This document shows positions 32,988 to 44,154 of a DNA stretch of 64,000 bases, piece after piece; the first letter of the stretch is position 1; each line of letters opens with the position of its first letter. Origin of the DNA: Aquanectria penicillioides (Eukaryota > Ascomycota > Sordariomycetes > Hypocreales > Nectriaceae); the NCBI GenBank assembly GCA_003415625.1, contig PYIU01000008.1, positions 806,001 through 870,000 of the forward strand. Direction: 5' to 3'. The position numbers and the translations under genes were made by a program. The notes under the pieces were generated by a model that did not search any database, was not told where the DNA came from, and worked only from the letters and a program-made list of their open reading frames with translations.

Positions 32988-35237
32988 CTACAGCTTCCCC
33001 TTCTGAAGCTTAGGGCCGCTGCAGCAGCCGCCACCCTGGTTACCGTCGGTCAGCTTTGAGCCAATGTCCACATTTGACGGGACATCAAGTGCCGGGTTCT
33101 CCGTGAAGAAGTCCGAGGGGGCGAAGTGCACCTGCAGCTTCTCAACGGGCCTAGAGAACCACGTGGGTTAGTTTACTGTTCGGAAACGGTTGTGGAATCG
33201 GGAATCGGGAATCGGGAATCGCTTACATGACAGGCCAGTCCTCGACGCGAGGGTTGTGAGTAAGGCCGAACACGGCCCAGACAACGATATCGTCGTCGTA
33301 GACGTCGTCGTTGCGTGCCGCGGCGTCGGCGACACCGCCAATTTCTCGGCGGCTCTGGAGGGTATACCGACCGCCGGCATACAGCTCGTCGTCCTTGTAC
33401 TTGGTGACCCACAGGTGGTGCTGGGCGAACAGAGCTCGCTCAGCCTGGATGCTGTGGGGGTCCGCAAGGAGCAGCTGAGTGGCTGGCACGCCGACCTTGT
33501 AGCCAACAGGCTTGCCACTGACAGGGTTCTTCTTGGACAGGTTCTGGACCTTGAAGACGCGGTTGTTGAAGGGGGCGACGTCAACTCCGACCGAGGTGGT
33601 AATGGGCGTCTGACGCACTTCGTAATAGTTTCCGTTAGGGTTGGTTCGCTTGTCTCGGCGGACCGGCAAGCTCTCCTCTTGGACCACAGTGTTCTTGCTA
33701 CCGTCAACTGCCGGGTCCATGCGGACACAAAAAATGTGCTGGTGGTTCTGGGCTAGCGCACCAGGGCTGACAATGTTACCCCAAGGAGCCGTCTTGCCCT
33801 CGTCAATGTTGACTACGGAAACGATACCGGTAGCCCGGGCCTCGACCTCGATGGCAGCCGCCTGATCAAACTTGTAGGCAAAAATGTACTCGTAGTTGGC
33901 CAGGGTGATGATGAACTGGACAACAAGCTCGCGGCGTCGGGTAACGACGGCGCGGCCAGTTCGCCAATTAGTGTGCTTCCAGTTGATACCGTCATCCTGC
34001 TCGTGTAGGCAGATGACCTGCTTGGTAACCTCGGCAGTACCATCAGCCTTGGTCAGAACACCGTCAAAGTACTTGATCACGCCCAGGCAGTCACAGCCAA
34101 GAGTGAGGTTGTTGACGGCGTGGCCGAGACCACCGTCACCAAAGTCAAAGGCTTGCTTGCGGTGGAAAGGAGCTCGGGGATCAGCGTAAGGGACGGTCTG
34201 AAATGCCAGCCAAGTCAGCAACCAAATTTCCTCGTAAAACCGGGCTGTGCTCTCCGAAACTTACCATGTCGCTAATGCTAAGACGGTACATGATCTCACG
34301 GCCGTCATATCGGATGTCGTGAAGAACAGCACCCTCGCGAGGGTTGAAGGTGACACGCATTCTCCACTTCTGCCACTCGATCAGGTTTCCATCAGTGATG
34401 CTGAAGCTGGGGCCATCGGGCTGCTGGACAGTCAAGGGCTTGAGGTCCTTTCGGGTTCCCTGAGGCAGCAGCTCGGGGACGTACTCGGCGGTCTTGCAGT
34501 GGTCAATGATGGCTCCGAAGGGAGTCTTGTTGGCCAGAGAATCGCCGACTCCGCCAGTAGCGGGCTCATCAACACGCACGACTTCGCGCTTGTTGGCGTC
34601 CATGATGGGAATCAAGGGAATTGGGAAGGCGTAGAAGTTGGAATCGGGGTTGCCGCTGCGGGTATCTCTGCCGAAGCAAAGACCCTGGAAGAAGCGGTTG
34701 TCGCCATCCTCAACATCAGGGCCGCCGTATGGCCAAGGCTCGACGATGAGCTCAAAGCCCTCGGGCAGCTTCAGGTTTTTGACCTTGTCCTGGAAAAGAG
34801 GAGAGTTCTTGATAACCTCAACGAGGGTATCAAACTCGAAACTTTTCAATCTTGGTCAGTTGTGGTTCTTTTTTCGCCATCTCATGTCAGAGCACTTACA
34901 CGGTCAAACTGGCATGGTGCTCAGAACCAACAATCTGGTGGTTCACGCGCTGGCCAGTTCGCAGGTCGACAATAGACTCGTGATACTCTGGTCGCTTGGA
35001 TCCCGGGCGGATAACATCATACCGGGCCTGGGCAAGTCGAGCAGGTCTGGAGGTGGAGTCGGTCACCTTTCCGGCGTGCTCAAGCTCAAGGAAGGGGAGC
35101 ACCTCCGCCTTGGGAGGCTCAAAGAAGTAGACGGTGCGGAAATTGACGACAGTTCCGGGGTGCAGGGCAAGGACGATGTCACGAGCCTGGTTGGTCTCGT
35201 TGAGGCTAAGGTGAGAGAGGGGGTGGGGGATAGCCAT
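32988..35237 (-). CDS. Copper amine oxidase (primary-amine oxidase)
   Basis: Four exons on the minus strand (35237-34900, 34841-34265, 34197-33227, 33150-32988) give 682 residues, the fungal size. N2/N3 domains are followed by the catalytic domain with TLANYEYIF, where the first Tyr (about residue 407) is the one converted to topaquinone. Copper ligands are the two His of QNHQHIF and the His of LTHNPRVEDWPVMP. It oxidises primary amines such as phenethylamine or tyramine to aldehydes with release of ammonia and hydrogen peroxide. The C terminus is KGKL, only loosely like a peroxisomal PTS1, preceded by an odd GGGCC stretch. The start at 35237 was chosen because it opens with the MAIPHPLSHLSLNE run typical of the family. 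It is divergent from the P450 reductase and belongs to the aromatic-catabolism cluster. Intron 3 contains an AATCGGG microsatellite. Confidence 0.93.
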
Positions 35238-36062
35238 TGTGCCGACTGCTATTCGTTCAAGATGTGGCCGGGATAGCAAAAAATCATCTGAGGATGAAGC
35301 GGAAGGGGGGAATTGTCGCCTCTAAAGGCATTGAAATCCGCCCACTGCCACATGGGGCATCTCAGCATTTGTGGGTCTGTTGCTGATGCGGAATGAGGGG
35401 AATTGTGGCTTTCGGAATGCCCTTTCGGAACCGTCTTGGATGCTTTGTCATTGCGATGGCTGGCCGACCGCAATGTCATAATGCTGATGGCGCTGGCGGG
35501 TCAAGCCCTGGCTGGGCGAGATCTGGGATCCACCGCCATTATTAGCCCCTTTGGTGATAACATTGCGGATAATTCGTTGATTTGATGACTGATGACTGAT
35601 CGCGAAGCCGTCTTCTATTATTGGCTGCGTCGCTAACCTGGCGATACAACTGTCGCGGGGTATTTATTAGACAGCCGTCTGGACGTCGCGCGCACGTCGT
35701 CACGAGCGATGGCTAATTATAATTCTCTCCATTTTCTATATCAAGAAGGCCAAATTTTCAAGCAGGAGTCTCTTGAAAAACAAAAACCTGCATCAGCATC
35801 AATTGCTGATCTCGAATCCACTCCTGTTTCCGAGCAGATTGCCGAGAGCTTTGCCGCACTGGGGATTTCCCCAGATTTCATCGGATCTCGATTGCGCCTC
35901 GGAAGTCGGAATCCAATTCCGCAGAATCGGCTCTGGAAATGCTGTCAACTCCACGAAGGCCACAGCATAGCCGGTCGAGGATCGAGTAGATAAATCGTGT
36001 AGAGGAATTCAGAATAGTTAGCTAACAATTCAATTCATTCTCTTGTTGACAATCCCATCATC
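35238..36062. promoter_or_regulatory. Shared promoter of amine oxidase and P450 reductase
   Basis: 825 bp between divergent starts. It carries the CGGAA-N5-TTCCG element at 35907-35921, and a TTTCGGAATGCCCTTTCGGAA stretch near 35410-35430 with two CGGAA words in direct orientation. An open frame at 35709-35993 has no recognisable content and is treated as non-coding. Confidence 0.5.
35907..35921. promoter_or_regulatory. CGGAA-N5-TTCCG element, amine oxidase / CPR promoter
   Basis: CGGAATCCAATTCCG, a 6-bp inverted repeat with 3-nt centre, 142 bp upstream of the CPR start codon. It is nearly identical to the site upstream of the permease. Confidence 0.6.
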
Positions 36063-38313
36063 ATGGAAGCCTCATCTTCTCTGGACGGCCTTTTGGTGGC
36101 TCCCGCCCTATTGGGAGGGTTTGATACCCTGGACCTTTGCATCATTGCAGTCGTTGTCTTAGTTATCTTGTACTTCACCAAAGGAAATCGAGCAAAGTCT
36201 GTGCAGGGTCTGTCAGAAAGCGGATCTTCCGCCCTTGAGAAGTCTGGTGATTCCGGTGAATCTTCCAGAAGCATTGTCGCCATGCTGGAGCAGTCCAACA
36301 AGAATTGCGTCGTCTTTTTCGGTTCAGAAACTGGTACTGCTGAAAACTACGCCAAGAGGCTGGCCAAGGAAGGCAAGTCCCGATTTGGGCTCGACACTGT
36401 CGTCTGCGACCTCGAGGAGTACGACTATGATGATTTGGAGTCGATCTCCAGCGACAAGATTCTTATTTTTGTCCTTGCTACAGCCGGTGAAGGCGAGCCT
36501 ACCGAAAATGCTTCCGAGTTCTACAACTTTGTCACCAGCGAAGACAACAACTTCGCCAATGGGCTTCACAGCGTCTCCTATGTCATCTTTGGTCTCGGTA
36601 ACAGCACTTATGAGCACTACAACTCGGTAGCCCGAAAGGTCACCCGTGCTCTGGACGACTTTGGTGCCCAGAGAATTGGCGAAAGGGGAGAGGGTGACGA
36701 TGGTACTGGATCAACGGAAGAGGATTTCCTTGCCTGGAAGGATCCCATGTGGACTGCCCTGGCTAAGAAGAGGGGACTTGAGGAGCAAGAACAAACCTAT
36801 GAGCCTGTGCTCTCTGTCCAGCCTCGACCCGACATGACCGGAAACGACAAGTCGGTCTTCCTTGGCGAGCCCAACCCTGCGCATCTCAACGGAACTCAGA
36901 ATATCCAGGCTTTTAACGCCAACAACCCTTACATTGCATCAATCTCTCAATCCAGGGAACTCTTCAAGGGTGGCGACCGCAACTGTCTTCACATGGAGAT
37001 TGACATTACTGGCTCTTCTCTGTCTTATACTACTGGTGATCACGTTGCTATTTGGCCTACCAACCCCGAGCCTGAGGTTGACAGTCTTTTGGATATTCTC
37101 GGCCTTTCCAACCAAAAGAGCACTGTTATCGACATCAAGGCCCTCGAAGCGACAGCAAAGGTTCCTATTCCTACTCCGACCACCTACGAGACAGTGCTCC
37201 GCTCGTACCTTGAGATTTGTGCTCCAGTCTCGCGTCAATTCATGTCATCCCTAGCCATGTTCGCATCAGATCCCGCCATCAAGGCCGAAATGACCAAGAT
37301 CGGCGCCAACAAGGACTACTTCCAGGAGAAAATCGCCAAGACTAAGCTGACTGTTGCTCAAGCCCTCCGATCTATAAGCGGCGGTGCAAAATGGACAAAG
37401 TTGCCTTTCTCGGTCCTGATCGAAGGTCTCAACAAGCTCCAGCCTCGTTACTACTCGATTTCTTCCTCTTCACTTGTCCAGCCCAAAAGCATCTCTATCA
37501 GCGCAGTTGTTGAGTCGTACCCGGTTCCTGGCCGCCCTGAGCCTTTGAAGGGAGTCAACACCAACTACCTCCTTGCCCTCAAGCAGAAGCAGAATGGCGA
37601 GCCCATTTCGCAGAACTCTCCTCCGTACCAAATCAGTGGACCTAGAGGCCGATACGAACAAATTCAGATTCCCGTACACGTTCGCCAATCCAGCTTCAGG
37701 CTCCCGGCTGACTCTCAAACCCCGGTCGTTCTTATTGGTCCTGGTACTGGTGTTGCCCCTTTCCGCGCTTTTGTTCAAGAGAGAGCACAGCTTGCCAAGC
37801 AAGGCAAGAGTGTTGGTCGAACCCTACTCTTTTTCGGATGCCGTCACCCCGATCAGGATTTCATTTATGAATCTGAATGGAAAGTGAGCTGACCTCTAAT
37901 CTCAATTAGTTCGATAGAAACTAACCATCTCGTTTCCATAGGAGTATAAGAAGATTCTCGGCGATAGTTTTGAAATGATGGTTGCATTCTCCCGACAGGG
38001 GGCCAAGAAGGTCTATGTTCAGAACTTACTCAAGAACTACGGAAAGGAAGTCAACCAGCTCCTGGAGAAGAACGGACACATTTATGTGTGTGGTGACGCA
38101 AAGTACATGGCTCGAGATGTTCAAACTACCTTTGTTGAAATCATCAAGGATCAGAGAGCCGTTTCGGAATCTCAGAGCAAGGATATCCTGAAGGACATGA
38201 GAGCCTCCAACCGATACCAGGTATGAACCCCCAGGCTCCCCATTCCTGATCCTATTAGGGGGAGTTCCAATTTCAAATTGTTTTAACATTGCATGCAGGA
38301 AGATATCTGGTAA
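36063..38313 (+). CDS. NADPH-cytochrome P450 reductase (CPR)
   Basis: Three exons (36063-37883, 37942-38220, 38299-38313) encode 704 residues. An N-terminal membrane anchor (LCIIAVVVLVILYF) is followed by the FMN domain with FFGSETGTAENYAKRLA and ATAGEGEPTENA. Next come the FAD domain with PRYYSISSS, GVNTNYL and GPGTGVAPFRAF, and the NADPH domain with LFFGCRHPDQDFIY and YVCGDAKYMARDV. The last exon codes only for EDIW, the conserved C-terminal aromatic end that stacks on FAD. CPR passes electrons from NADPH to microsomal P450s on the ER. Placement inside a catabolic cluster, divergent from the amine oxidase, suggests a dedicated reductase for the CYP504; fungi often hold more than one CPR, so a housekeeping copy may exist elsewhere. 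Confidence 0.95.
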
Positions 38314-38491
38314 TAGAGAAAGAAGGCATCCAAAAATACCCGAATGTAGAAAGCATGGGTTAGAAACGTGCATAGAGTTGGAGGTCATTGATAGCATTGC
38401 CAGCATTATTTACAAGCGATATAAAGATATACATAAGAATGAGAAAGAGTTTTTATCAGCGTTCTTACTCTCTTTTCCCATCGTTTTTTCA

Positions 38492-38518
38492 TGTGTGTGT
38501 GTGTGTGTGTGTGTGTGT
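38492..38518. repeat. TG dinucleotide microsatellite
   Basis: Thirteen consecutive TG units in the 3' region of the CPR gene. Confidence 0.9.
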
Positions 38519-38594
38519 AACTTGTTTGGTGGAACGGAACGTCGGCCAAAACACACATGCCAGCGGGAAAGGTATAGGGTAGGATGGTATGACT

Positions 38595-38761
38595 GTTAAA
38601 AGTATAGAACCTAAAGAACCACTTGTTTCGGCAAGGGGATACCTCCAGTTTTTGCTGAGGTGCTATGGTTCAATAATGACTCTTGAACTATAGCACCTCA
38701 GCAAAAGCTAGAGGTACCCCTTGCTGAAACAAGTGGTACTTTAGGTTCTATACTTTCAACA
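38595..38761. mobile_element. Foldback element (MITE-like), ~79-bp arms
   Basis: 38595-38673 and 38683-38760 are inverted copies (arms start GTTAAAAGTATAGAACC and end GGTTCTATACTTTCAAC) with only a 9-nt centre and scattered mismatches. ATGACT flanks it on both sides (38589-38594 and 38762-38767), which may be a target-site duplication. No coding capacity. It could be a MITE or a precursor of a hairpin small RNA. Confidence 0.6.
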
Positions 38762-39684
38762 ATGACTTGGTCAGACAGCCCATTCAAGCAGCTGCGAACA
38801 ACTCGACTATGCGTTAGAGCATCCAACCGGAAGCGCTGGGAAGTTCCTAGGAAAGGGAAGAATAAAAAATAGAGTGATAGGAAGGCAAAGAAAAGTCAGG
38901 AATTACGGAATTTCATATGGATGCATCGGGATTTCTTTTAGAAATCAGAATGCACGAGAATTTCGGAACTTCAAAGTAGTAACGAATTGGAGAAAACTGC
39001 CTGGTGATTTCCTATCTCTGTGGTCCCCTTTATCTCTCTTGAGCTCCTCTGTAACAGGTTGGTCCGCATTACCCTCGGCCACCAACCCAGTAAGCTTTTG
39101 TTGAGACTGGCAGGTTGGCTTGCCTCAACTTCTAGGCAGTGCTGGCCCACCATGAGTGCGACAAAACAGGAACAGCCACATGTCAGCCCCGCCAAGAGGC
39201 GCGGGTAATTTGGCAACCTACATGGCTTTTGCAACCTAGTCGGAGGCGTTAAACACTCAATCTATCCAATTGCTTCCCTGTTAGCAATCCTTGTGAACTC
39301 TTGGCGACGTAGTCATCTTCAAAAAGAGGGGATGACTTGCTTCAACGGTGTCTGACAGGCTAGTGAAACAACAGCTCGAAGGTATGAATTGAGAACCACC
39401 GAAACAGCCAATCGCAATGGACTTGGTGTCGATGTGCATGCTCGGACTCGCAGCTCGGACTAGGGTAGTTAATAGGCGAAGTCGCTAGCGCTCACTCAGC
39501 GTTTGATATAACCAACCAATTACACTGTAGAACTAGAAGCGGCGCAGCTCTGACTTGATGGACCACCATCGTTGACGATGAAGTATAAATCCAAAAGTCA
39601 ATAACGAAATCCCATCTCGATCAATAACATCATTCCTATCAAATTCTCTTCAGACATACATTTTGGTATTCCCCTAGTTTCACC

Positions 39685-40507
39685 ATGTCGAAACCCACTG
39701 TTGTATTTGTCCCCGGCGCCTGGCACATCCCTGCACATTACGAGACCTTCCTACAACGGCTACGCGATACTGGATATCCGGTCGTTTCTAAGCAACTACC
39801 CTCGGTCGGATCTGCCGATCCCAAAAACCAGACTACATCCACGGATGCAAATTTCATCCGCCAATCCCTTCTATTGCCTGAATTAGAGCAGGACAAGGAT
39901 GTTATCCTAATCATGCACTCGTACGGCGGAAGCCCGGGCGCTGCTGCAGCCAAAGGATTGAGTAGGGCGGAGCAAAACACCGCCGGTCAGAAGGGAGGAA
40001 TCATTGGCCTGATCTTCATGTGCGCTTTTGTTGCTGGTGAAGGCGATTCACTGGAAAGCAAGCTGCCAGAGCAGAAGCTCGACCCTTGGGTGATTCATGA
40101 TGTACATTTCGCAGCCGCTTCAAATTATTATGACGACCGTTGCTAACTATCAATAGAAATCTACAGGTCAACTGACTGTTAATCAGCCTGAAAATGTATT
40201 TTACAACGACGTTGACCCTTCGTCGGTTGAGGTCTCTGTCAAGCACTTAAAGGAGCAGGCATACACGGCCTTGGCTAGCCCTAGTGCCTCGCCAGCATGG
40301 AAGGACGACGCCTTTGACGGACGTCGCGCATACATCAAGTGCCAGCAGGACAGGGCTGTTCCTTACATCGCGCAGAACTTCATGACCTCGTTGAGTGGCG
40401 TTCAGTGGCATGAGCTGGATCTCGATGCCAGTCACTCTCCATTCTTGACTCATATTGAGCCCATTTGCAAATTTGTGGATGAGCGGGCGAATGACTGGGT
40501 GCAGTAA
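39685..40507 (+). CDS. Alpha/beta hydrolase (AB_hydrolase_6-type esterase)
   Basis: Two exons (39685-40101, 40157-40507) with a 55-nt intron (GCTAACT branch point) encode 255 residues. The N terminus VVFVPGAWHIPAHYETF forms the first strand and oxyanion loop, and MHSYGGSPG carries the nucleophile Ser. The catalytic His lies in DASHSPFLTH near the C terminus, and FNDVD/YNDVDP-like sequence (VFYNDVDPSSVE) is typical of this esterase group. It is probably a cytosolic esterase or lactonase of small molecules; substrate unknown. It lies just outside the catabolic cluster; its promoter lacks the CGGAA-N5-TTCCG element, so co-regulation is not supported. Confidence 0.85.
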
Positions 40508-40751
40508 GAAGTCCCACTTTCAGATATGTTCAATTCTCTTTCTTAGAAATTGAATGCTTGACACTTGCATGTTATTGGGGCTACGGTTTCCCAGAGATGT
40601 CATATCAATGATATCATGTCTGATGAGTGGATGTGGTTTCCAAAGAGCTTTCTCATAAGTAACACAGTCTAAACCATGTATTTGTTGCGTTTTGTTTACA
40701 AATGGCCCTGGATCCCAATAAGCTTCAGGCTTTGATTGGTTTGATGCACTG

Positions 40752-42356
40752 CTAAACTTTGATTGCATCGCTGCGGCGTTCCCATCGCACAAAGGATGGT
40801 TGGGAAGGACGTGAGAAAAGAGAGGTGTAATCTGTGGCGGGTACTCCCTGTTTACCGTCCATGGTATTTACTTTAAAGTTGCGAACCATGGTAGCAATAA
40901 TAGCCTGGAGGTTGACATAAGCAAACTTCTCTCCGATGCAACGGTGTCGGCCAGCACCAAATGGGATGTAAGGGCTCTTGGTTCCTTTGGAGACTACTCC
41001 GTATCCATAATCAACCATCTCGCCACCAGCATCTTCTTCCTCCTTCCCTTGACCATCCCACCGGTGTGGGTTCCATGTCCTTGCATCAAGGAAGTAGTCA
41101 TCGCTGAGTGCAGTGACGATAGGAGCCGCCAAAAGGACCTTGCCGGGAGAAACTGTGTAGGGTGTTCCAGGTACCTTCATTGGATTCTTGACCTTGCGCA
41201 TGATTGAATGGATGGAAGAGTGTACACGCAAAGTTTCCTTGACCACGTTCTGAAGAAGAGGGAGCTTATCCATGTCACGGTACTGAAGGGGCGGCAACAC
41301 CCCATTAACGCTGAGGTTTTCTTGCTGCTCGCGGTAGAGCTCCTCGGTGATATCCGGACGGGAAGCCAGATGTAACATGATCCATGTACTAGCCGATGAT
41401 GATGTGTGCTGTCCAGCCATGAGGAGAGTGATCATCATGTGGGCCACCTCCTTGTCAGGAACCGGTTGTCCATTCTTGTATTTGCATCGCATGAGGTTCC
41501 AAATCATATCGGATCCCTCTTCCAGGTCGATACCACTCTCACGACGCTTGTTTATAATGTCCATGTAGATGGCCCTCATCTTTGCATGTGCCGCGTCTCG
41601 ACGGCGGTTGTTCGGTAGGGGCGCCCAGGGGAAGAGGAAATTGACAGGTGTGAAGCCGAGGTCAAGATCGTGGTATAGTCCAGCAAATTCAGTGGTCAAT
41701 TTGCTTCGAACCTCGTCTCCTTGCAAAGCCCGAGCAGCAGTAAAGATTGTAATCTCAGCCATGGCAGTGGAAATGTCAACAACGCCTGATTGACCGCTGA
41801 AACACGGCGCCGAGTGGATATAGGCGATTACCTCCCCTTCTATCTTCTGGACATAGGATTCCAAAGCTTTCTGGGTGAGGCCGAACTTGACAAACTTCTT
41901 CTGTTCCATCAACTTCCAGTTCGGGCAATCGTACACGACATCGCTACCAAAGACAGGCGTTGTCAGCGGGCCATAGATTTCTTCGGCGTTGGCGTCTTGG
42001 TGTCGGCTGTTGAGGACGAAATCGTTTCCGTGGACACCCAGGCAGCATGTTACTTTTCGGCCGAAGAGAACGAAGGTGAAAACGTCGCCGTGCTGTTTCT
42101 CGGAAGCGGTTAGTTGGAGACATAGGGGAGTACATCGTGAGGGTTTTTGTTGCAACGATACCTTTTCCCGGCATCTCAGGAAGAATGAATAAGGGTCCAA
42201 CCCATAGGAAACGGCATTTCCAATAAATGGAAGCCAATGGAAAACAACGGGGGCTTCGCCTGGTTTTCGAAGGAGTCGTTGTTGAATGATATTGAGGAGA
42301 ATAGAGGCCAAGAGAGCTCCGACGGCATAAATTGAGACGTGCACGATGGAAATCAT
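40752..42356 (-). CDS. CYP51A: Sterol 14-alpha-demethylase, CYP51A-type
   Basis: Two exons on the minus strand (42356-42162, 42092-40752) give 511 residues. An N-terminal ER anchor is followed by VFHWLPFIGN. Substrate recognition site 1 with FGSDVVYDCPN includes the Tyr important for azole binding. The I helix reads LLMAGQHTSSS, the K helix ETLR, the haem loop PFGAGRHRCIGEKFAYVNLQ, and TDYTSLFSRP is near the C terminus. It removes the 14-alpha methyl of eburicol/lanosterol in ergosterol synthesis at the ER. Overall character fits the CYP51A paralogue of filamentous fungi (Fusarium carries A, B and C). The 69-nt intron (42093-42161) is a multiple of three without an in-frame stop, so an unspliced mRNA would still be translatable with 23 extra residues; splicing restores CREK-HGDVF, the conserved junction. 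Confidence 0.93.
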   Translation of the reverse strand: MISIVHVSIYAVGALLASILLNIIQQRLLRKPGEAPVVFHWLPFIGNAVSYGLDPYSFFLRCREKVSLQQKPSRCTPLCLQLTASEKQHGDVFTFVLFGRKVTCCLGVHGNDFVLNSRHQDANAEEIYGPLTTPVFGSDVVYDCPNWKLMEQKKFVKFGLTQKALESYVQKIEGEVIAYIHSAPCFSGQSGVVDISTAMAEITIFTAARALQGDEVRSKLTTEFAGLYHDLDLGFTPVNFLFPWAPLPNNRRRDAAHAKMRAIYMDIINKRRESGIDLEEGSDMIWNLMRCKYKNGQPVPDKEVAHMMITLLMAGQHTSSSASTWIMLHLASRPDITEELYREQQENLSVNGVLPPLQYRDMDKLPLLQNVVKETLRVHSSIHSIMRKVKNPMKVPGTPYTVSPGKVLLAAPIVTALSDDYFLDARTWNPHRWDGQGKEEEDAGGEMVDYGYGVVSKGTKSPYIPFGAGRHRCIGEKFAYVNLQAIIATMVRNFKVNTMDGKQGVPATDYTSLFSRPSQPSFVRWERRSDAIKV

Positions 42357-44154
42357 GATGGATATTTCATCGAAGGCTTGTCTCTTTCAGGGCTTTGAAA
42401 GGCATAGACAAGCTGTGATGGAAATTGTTCGAAAAGGACAACTTTGGAGAAGAAGTAGAGCACGGTATTTAAGGAGGTCGGGAGACCAGAGAAGCGGCGA
42501 TCACCGCAACTCCGGGAAACTCCTGTCCTCCAACACTAGCCCATGTCTTTGCCAAGTATACTCTATTGAGTCTATCCAGCAGCCCCGTCCAGCTTACGGT
42601 ACCGTTTCAGTGCAATTCAGGACCCGAAGTCCTCCCTTCGGTTACTTTCACGCTGACAACAACCAATCAGAAGACTTGAGATGATATGTGATATCAAAAA
42701 CTCCTTTGCTTTGTACGGTTCTTGGCATCTGAGCTCTCTCTCTTCAGATTGCCGAAGCGGTGACGTACAGTCGGGGTACGTGTTCGTCTCGAGTTCGTAT
42801 TCGTATCCCACCACGCCTGAGATCTGAGGCTATCCCCACAATCATACATACATCAACAACAAATCCGAACACGACTTCCATTGACGGATAAGCATAAGCA
42901 TAGATAACAAACAAGCACCCCGGGTTCACCGTAGTTCAGCCTATAGAAATACTGCAGTCCTCCCCATTCTAGTCTTGCGCAATCGAGCCATACGGACCAA
43001 TAATAGAGTTTCGGCTAGATCCGGGGAGCCGCATGGGGAGTGTAGCAATCGCTTCAAAAACGTCAAATTACCGGTTCATTCTCTTTTTATCAACATCTTT
43101 CACTGATCAATTGTTTCGAAATCGCCGCTGTTATTGCTCAAATTTTGCTTCAATGGTGGTAGTTGTGGTTGCCTTGCATGTCAGCCACAGTGTTCGGAGA
43201 ACACCTGAATGGTCCCAATTTTGGCTTTATCCAATACGTAATTTACGTAAGTTAGGCATTTATTTTTATAGAGTGGCCAAGGATTGAAACCCCGGCCTCT
43301 TTTGGTCACACATTCAATTGTTGTGCAGGGACAAGCCACCATGAGCGTGTTGGCTTGTGAGTTCGCGAGCTCGTTTAGCACGACTCCCTTGTACTAATAT
43401 TGACTAAATATTATAAGATCATGCTTGTGTCACTAATTGTTCTTTGAATTGTCCCTAAAAGCCAGTAACACTGATCATTTCTCAATAACTCATAATCTGG
43501 TGGAGGTTAGACACCGCTGAAGGCAACGGACGAAAATAGCTCGATAACTGTGTAGTCGCGAATAGAACTGTAGATAGTATCCAAAAGCTTGGATGTGAAA
43601 AAGGAAACAAGGACATACAACGTAAGAGGTAATTATCCCTACGACACTCTTTTGAATTCCCCGTGAAATCTTAAGCTTGTTGGCTGTATCCACCTCTAGG
43701 GTAAGTGCCGTTTTGCACAACGTGTCAACTAGTTGGCTTAGCGTCGGGACCTGCTCTCCCCGACGAGGCTCGAATCAAGAGCTTGTGAAAGAAAATCGGA
43801 ATACATATCCGAATAGTGAAGATCTAGATATAGTAATGTCATTCACTCCTCTTCCAAGATTCGGCTTCCGTCGCTTAAAGGCTCTAAAAGAGGGTGGTTG
43901 TGAATTCGGTATAGGGATATTGTCTCTTGTAAGTTATGTACGGTGTAAAATCCCAATTAAATAGCTCCAACAACTCCCACTCGATATAACCCGTATCCGT
44001 CATGTTTTTTGGCCATGACTAATCATCCCACACCCCCAAGAAAGGTCCTAGGACATACCAATGAGGTTGGGCAGTTTTCATGCACATGTGTGCCCTCTAT
44101 TATAGGAACCGACATCACTGTCTCATCCATCAACCAGCTCCGCACAACGGAGTC
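42357..44154. other. Intergenic stretch, no supported gene
   Basis: CYP51 promoter at the left, then 1.5 kb with only short, contentless open frames up to the tRNA-Cys gene. Confidence 0.5.

Larger units (their letters stand above)
38314..39684. other. Intergenic stretch with microsatellite and hairpin element
   Basis: Contains a TG microsatellite and a long inverted repeat, both listed separately. No gene seen. The last 200 bp are the promoter of the alpha/beta hydrolase. Confidence 0.5.

Noticed and set aside
33190..34975. Long plus-strand open frames opposite the copper amine oxidase
   Set aside because: Antisense shadows of the amine-oxidase exons.
35709..35993. 94-codon open frame upstream of CPR
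   Set aside because: Contains the CGG-N9-CCG element and no protein motif; more likely promoter or leader.
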